DNA of 64,000 bases from Bacteroides nordii WAL 11050 = JCM 12987 (lineage in GTDB: Bacteria; Bacteroidota; Bacteroidia; Bacteroidales; Bacteroidaceae): the NCBI GenBank assembly GCA_000613465.1, contig BAJA01000009.1, forward strand, positions 89,704 to 153,703, written 5' to 3'. Made by a program: the position numbers and the translations under genes. How positions within the stretch are numbered: position 1 is the first letter of the stretch; every line of letters begins with the position of its first letter. The notes under the pieces were generated by a model. It was not told where the DNA came from and ran no database searches. It saw nothing but the letters and a program-made list of their open reading frames with translations. Positions 59,993 through 64,000 of this stretch are shown piece after piece.

Positions 59993-62989
59993 ATGAAATC
60001 GATAAAGATAAATTTAATTCTTTTATTTCTACTGGCAACTTTACATATCCAGGGAGAGAGTATTCATGTTGAAAATGCAGGTAGTTTATCTGCATTAATC
60101 GGTGAACAAAAAGATACGATGACAGAGCTACAACTCTCTGGTTCCCTAAATGGGACTGATGTGAAGTTTATTCGTGAGATGGCTGCTCTTGTTTCTATAA
60201 ATATGAAGGAAGCTAAAATTGTATCAGGTGGAGAATCGTATGATGGTACGTATTATACGAAAAATGATACTATTGGAGTTGGAATGTTTTCTAACATGAA
60301 AACCTGGACATCTGTAATATTACCCAATGGAATAAAATGTATTGATTCTTTTGCATTTGCCCAATGTGAAAACCTGGAGTCTATTGTTTTGGCAGAGACG
60401 GTGACAATGATCGGCGGCAGTTGTTTTGAAGGTGATAAGAAACTTCAGAATGTAATCATACCCTCGGCGTGTACGACTATTGGTTCAAGTGCCTTCGCTT
60501 ATTGCAGTTCGCTTACATCCATAAATATTCCGGATGGCATAACGGTAATTCCGTATAGCTGTTTTTCGAGTTGTACTGAGATGTCCACTATAACTGGGTG
60601 TAAAAACGTTTCGAGCATAGGAGAGTATGCTTTTGCTAATAGTCACCTGACTTCTTATCCTTTTGGAAATAGTTTAAAATCAATAGACCGTTCTGCTTTT
60701 CAATATTCTTATTTAGTTTCTGTTACTATTCCCGGAAGCGTTCGTACGATAGGAGAATATGCTTTTTATGCTTGTTCTTACTTAGAGGAAGTGATTTTTG
60801 AAGAAGGGAATACTTTTGTAGGCAGCCATATGTTTTTGAGGTGTAAACAGCTAAGTAAAGTTTCTTTGGCGTCGACTATTACCCGGATTGACTATGGGGC
60901 CTTTTGCGAAGTAGGTATCGAAACAATTGCTCTTCCTACTGGATTAACCGATTTGGTAGAGGCTTGCTTTTACGAGTGTCCGAATCTCGTCAGCATCGAT
61001 ATACCAACTGGGGTCACCCGGATAGGCGAAAACATGTTTGGAAAATGTAAGAAACTACAGTCAGTCAAAATTCCGGCTACTGTGAATACTATAATGGGAG
61101 GAAGCTTTAAGGAATGCGGCTCTTTAAGTGAGGTGATTTGCTTGAATCCTACTCCTCCGAGTTTAGGAGTGGATGTTTTTTTAGGACTCCCTCTTGCAAC
61201 GCGTAATTTGACTGTTCCGGATGGCTCGGAAGCACTTTATGCCGCTGCAGATCAATGGAAAGATTTTTATAGTGAAAAACCAACTTTAGTGATAGATGGA
61301 AACAAGGGCACAGTGGGAGTGATTGATGCCGGAACTTTAGAAGAAATAATAGCCGGGAATGTGGATAATATAAAAGAACTCGTCATCTCTGGACCATTAA
61401 ACGGAACTGATTTTCGTTTCATCCGATCTATGTTTACTGATAACAAATTGTTTGGATTAAACATAGAACGGGCTACCATTGTAAGTGGGGGAGATAGTTA
61501 TCTTGTGTATAATGATATCTCTTATAATACAGAGGATAATGTTGTTGGGGTATTTATGTTTATGGGGTTGGAACAGATCAGAAGTATCGTATTGCCCAAT
61601 AACCTGACTTCCATTGAAGCAAGTGCGTTTACTGGTTGTAGTAATCTGACAACTGTGAAGATATCTGAAACGGTGACAAGGATTGGTGCTGCTGCTTTTT
61701 CTACATGTTATTCGCTATCTGATGTAGAGCTTCCTCCTCACCTGACAAGTATTGATGATGAAGTTTTTTGGAGTTGTGCAAGTCTGAAAGCGGTTACACT
61801 TCCGGCAGGAATAAAGGCAATAGGAACAAGGGCATTTTATTACAGCGGAATTCAGGAGGCCAATATTCCTGAAGGAGTGACTACTATAGGTAAACTGTCT
61901 TTTGGAAGCTGTGGATCTCTGGCTTCAATAACAATTCCGGCATCTGTTACTTACATTAACCCTAATGCTTTAGAGAAGTCGCTATCACTTACATCCATTA
62001 TTTGGAATACATCTGAAACTGTACAACAATTTATTGATCTATCTGATTCTAATTGTCTGTTATATTTGAATTCGGATGCAAGTGTATCGACAGGTATAAC
62101 CAAGATTAAAAATGTAATTCGGAATGGAGTGGCTGATAATATAACATTGGTATCTGGCAAACCATTTCATTGCCCGATCGCTTTTAAAACGAAGAAAATT
62201 TCTTATGAAAAGGACTTCTCGTTAACTTCCGGAATAGCAGAAGCGGCTGGTTGGGAAACTATAGTTTTACCTTTCAATGTGGAGTCTTATTACAATGAGG
62301 AGAAAGGAGCGCTTGCACCATTTAGTAGTGGGGGAGTAGGTACTAAACCTTTCTGGTTGCGAACTTTGACTGATCAAGGATTTGAAGATGCAAGTGCATT
62401 AGAGGCGAATAAACCTTATATAATCTCTATGCCTAACAATAATGACTATGATAGTAATTATAACATTGTAGGTACGGTCTCTTTTAGTGCAGAAAATGAG
62501 GATGGGATTACCATTCCTGCTACTCCGCAAACCATGTACAAAGGCGAGTTTGTTGATTATTCGTTAGTGCCTACTTATGAGCTGATAAAAGCGAGTGACA
62601 TGGTTTATGCACTTAACACATCTATGTATAGTAAAAAACCTGCAGGTAGTGTTTTTGTCAGATCTTTGCGCGATATTATTCCTTTTGAGGCATATGTTGT
62701 TAGTAAGGAGGCTTTAAAGACTGCGCCGGCAATGTATAGCATTGGGGGCGCCGGAGGAGATATCACCGCTCTGGAGAAAATACTTCTGAAAGAAGCTAAT
62801 ACCCTTCATATTTATGCGCAAGGCAATACCTTATATATTGAAACCGACAAACCTCGCCTAATCTCAATCTATGGAGCGGATGGAATCCGGGTTCGTTTGG
62901 TTAGTGCTCAGGAAGGTAAAAACGCAGTCAACAACCTTCCTACTGGTATCTATTTCCTTGAAGGCAAAAAAGTGATTATAGGCAATTAA
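59993..62989 (+). CDS. BspA-like leucine-rich repeat surface protein
   Basis: 998 residues. Signal peptide about 1-22 (LILLFLLATLHIQGES). Two blocks of LRR_5 (BspA/TpLRR) repeats of 23 residues: about 95-400 (CSSLTSINIPDGITVIPYSCF, SYLVSVTIPGSVRTIGEYAFY) and about 510-680 (CSNLTTVKISETVTRIGAAAF, CASLKAVTLPAGIKAIGTRAF). Each block is introduced by a similar segment (LQLSGSLNGTDVKFIREM and LVISGPLNGTDFRFIRSM), so the protein has an internal duplication. Residues about 720-920 form a beta-rich domain, and the end (LISIYGADGIRVRLVSAQEG, LPTGIYFLEGKKVIIGN) is a sorting-type C-terminal domain. Such proteins often bind host matrix or other bacteria. Last gene of the operon, followed by a strong terminator. 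Confidence 0.92.
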   Translation: MKSIKINLILLFLLATLHIQGESIHVENAGSLSALIGEQKDTMTELQLSGSLNGTDVKFIREMAALVSINMKEAKIVSGGESYDGTYYTKNDTIGVGMFSNMKTWTSVILPNGIKCIDSFAFAQCENLESIVLAETVTMIGGSCFEGDKKLQNVIIPSACTTIGSSAFAYCSSLTSINIPDGITVIPYSCFSSCTEMSTITGCKNVSSIGEYAFANSHLTSYPFGNSLKSIDRSAFQYSYLVSVTIPGSVRTIGEYAFYACSYLEEVIFEEGNTFVGSHMFLRCKQLSKVSLASTITRIDYGAFCEVGIETIALPTGLTDLVEACFYECPNLVSIDIPTGVTRIGENMFGKCKKLQSVKIPATVNTIMGGSFKECGSLSEVICLNPTPPSLGVDVFLGLPLATRNLTVPDGSEALYAAADQWKDFYSEKPTLVIDGNKGTVGVIDAGTLEEIIAGNVDNIKELVISGPLNGTDFRFIRSMFTDNKLFGLNIERATIVSGGDSYLVYNDISYNTEDNVVGVFMFMGLEQIRSIVLPNNLTSIEASAFTGCSNLTTVKISETVTRIGAAAFSTCYSLSDVELPPHLTSIDDEVFWSCASLKAVTLPAGIKAIGTRAFYYSGIQEANIPEGVTTIGKLSFGSCGSLASITIPASVTYINPNALEKSLSLTSIIWNTSETVQQFIDLSDSNCLLYLNSDASVSTGITKIKNVIRNGVADNITLVSGKPFHCPIAFKTKKISYEKDFSLTSGIAEAAGWETIVLPFNVESYYNEEKGALAPFSSGGVGTKPFWLRTLTDQGFEDASALEANKPYIISMPNNNDYDSNYNIVGTVSFSAENEDGITIPATPQTMYKGEFVDYSLVPTYELIKASDMVYALNTSMYSKKPAGSVFVRSLRDIIPFEAYVVSKEALKTAPAMYSIGGAGGDITALEKILLKEANTLHIYAQGNTLYIETDKPRLISIYGADGIRVRLVSAQEGKNAVNNLPTGIYFLEGKKVIIGN

Positions 62990-63017
62990 CTGGTAAATTT
63001 ATGTTTGTTTTTTAATA

Positions 63018-63061
63018 TCCTTGCCACCGTTTGGGAAAACATGTGGCAAGGAGTTTTTTTT
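63018..63061 (+). terminator. Intrinsic terminator of the surface-protein operon
   Basis: TCCTTGCCAC (63018-63027) pairs perfectly with GTGGCAAGGA (63043-63052) around a 15-nt loop; eight T residues follow (63054-63061). It lies 28 bp after the LRR-gene stop. Confidence 0.92.
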
Positions 63062-63230
63062 ATTATACAGCAACTTTGTTTCAGTGCATGAATTTACTTT
63101 TTGAGTTTAATATGTATACTGGAAAATTCACTCGCAGCTGTCCCCTTCCGTTCACTTCAAAATGATCCCCTAAAAACTTTTAAGAGGAAAATTTAAACAG
63201 ACTTTTTAATTAGGTAAGTTCTTTCAAATG

Positions 63231-63299
63231 AAACCTTTCCATCGGTATTATTCTATATTTTATATAGTTTTACCGTAGAGGAAAGGTTTTTTCTTTTTT
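63231..63299 (+). terminator. Orphan terminator-like hairpin
   Basis: AAACCTTTCC (63231-63240) pairs with GGAAAGGTTT (63280-63289); inside it CGGTA pairs with TACCG. A T-rich tail (TTTTTTCTTTTTT) follows. No gene precedes it between the LRR terminator and this site, so it may end a small RNA of at most about 200 nt. Confidence 0.5.
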
Positions 63300-63537
63300 C
63301 TCGTCCTCCATTCATATTCTTCAATCCGATTCTGGCAAATACACTTTGCCGGTCCATATTAAGCCATTCTTATGATAGAAGCACATTGCTTATGAATGAG
63401 ATTCTACAAAAAAACTTGTATTCTTTTTGTTTTTATAGAGAATATCCAACTTGTACGATGTTCCTATCCTTAGCAATATGCCTTTATATATATAAGCAAT
63501 AGCTTCGATATGAGAATAACTCAAAGATAAAGAAACC

Positions 63538-63624
63538 ACAACACCCGGATGTTGTTATAGAAAACATCCGGGTGTTGTGTATTAAAACATCCGGGTGTTT
63601 TTGGTAACAACATCCGGATGTTGT
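63538..63624. repeat. Cluster of four CCGG-centred palindromes, about 23-bp period
   Basis: Four copies of ACA(T/C)CCGG(A/G)TGT: ACAACACCCGGATGTTGT (63538-63555), ACATCCGGGTGTTGT (63564-63578), ACATCCGGGTGTT (63588-63600) and ACAACATCCGGATGTTGT (63607-63624). The last is a perfect 18-bp palindrome. The starts are about 22-26 bp apart. Copies 1 and 2 can also pair with each other over CAACACCCGG / CCGGGTGTTG. Too short and irregular for a CRISPR array. Confidence 0.7.
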
Positions 63625-64000
63625 GAATATAAGGAAGGTGTATTGTCACTTGTATGATCTTGGCATTTAACGTGTTATATATGTATATTCATAGATAGTA
63701 TAATATACTACTTATTTGCTGTAATTTACAGAGTGTATTTCTAAGTTAAGTTTTGTGCATATGAAAGCGGGGCTTAGCTACTTTGGACTTCTGAATTATC
63801 GGAGACGGGAGGTTCTAAATCGATGCCATTTAAAATAGATTGTTAGAGAATAATGCAAAAAGAGTATGCATTATTATTGAAAGGGTGATGCCTGTTCTCA
63901 TTGGGATTTGCCATGCGTGAATATGTATTTGCTAATTTATTGCCCCTGGTATACGTACGCGCGTATATATTATAATGTGCCTCCTTTTTCCCTTCCTTTT

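Larger units (their letters stand above)
62990..64000. other. 1-kb region without genes
   Basis: No open frame here looks real. It contains the LRR-gene terminator (63018-63061), an orphan terminator-like hairpin (63231-63299), a cluster of four ACATCCGGATGT-type palindromes (63538-63624) and then A/T-rich sequence to the end. Whatever gene follows starts outside the window. Confidence 0.65.

Noticed and set aside
63538..63624. Possible CRISPR array
   Set aside because: The repeated unit is only 12-18 bp, palindromic, with 5-13 bp between copies and no cas genes nearby; it does not fit repeat/spacer lengths.
1..64000. tRNA, rRNA, transposase or integrase genes
   Set aside because: I looked for these on both strands by eye and saw no cloverleaf-type T-loop sequences, rRNA landmarks, or recombinase motifs; a dedicated RNA-gene search would be needed to exclude a small one.

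Overview
The window looks like a chromosomal segment of a gut Bacteroides or close relative. The signs are SusC/SusD proteins, an ECF sigma/FecR pair acting with an STN-domain SusC, many secreted glycoside hydrolases with Bacteroidetes-type signal peptides or lipoboxes, a five-gene histidine-degradation operon, BspA-type leucine-rich repeats, and Bacteroides-type promoters (TTTG, about 18-20 nt, TAnnTTTG). I saw no rRNA, tRNA, CRISPR array, transposase or phage gene.

Layout. (1) 1-8527, + strand: end of a glycan-degrading locus with a GH92 alpha-mannosidase (cut by the window edge and frameshifted), a GH30 and two PA14-containing GH3 enzymes. (2) 8562-11790: a membrane-anchored MutS-like ATPase (-), a 780-bp repeat-rich spacer, and a small secreted protein of unknown function. 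(3) 11905-18246: hut operon hutU, formiminotransferase, hutI, cyclodeaminase, hutH, which converts histidine to glutamate, ammonia and methenyl-THF. (4) 18589-25254: TetR regulator, TolC, membrane fusion protein and RND pump, plus a small PII-like protein, closed by a terminator. (5) 25453-29186: two SGNH-type proteins and an MBOAT acyltransferase, probably a surface-glycan acetylation cassette. (6) 29413-31748: GH20 hexosaminidase lipoprotein (-). (7) 32555-54825: a large polysaccharide-utilisation locus (PUL) with ECF sigma factor, multidomain SGNH/beta-helix protein, GH13, FecR anti-sigma, dicarboxylate/amino-acid symporter, EEP phosphodiesterase-like protein, GH97, an EEP/beta-helix fusion, a second beta-helix protein, a secreted TIM-barrel protein, SusD and SusC. 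(8) 56057-62989: a three-gene surface operon (PEGA/outer-membrane protein, repeat lipoprotein, BspA-like LRR protein) preceded by a long RNA-like hairpin. The last 1 kb has no gene but holds hairpins and a cluster of short palindromes.

The most interesting observation is a bipartite motif, TACGTA then exactly 17 nt then a (G)TTC(C/T)T-like box, upstream of all five transcription units of the PUL (sigma, fecR, symporter, EEP-GH97, susC). It is the probable promoter of the PUL's own ECF sigma factor. It ties scattered genes on both strands, including the symporter, into one regulon. The enzyme set (two phosphodiesterase-like EEP proteins plus alpha-glycosidases) suggests a phosphate-containing alpha-glycan as target, but this is inference.

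Eight reading-frame breaks occur in seven otherwise well-conserved genes (GH92, TolC, GH20, GH13, EEP, SusD, SusC twice). Most are explained by loss of one G or C from a short G/C run, so sequencing or assembly error is more likely than true pseudogenes. At least four families of interspersed non-coding repeats occur between genes.
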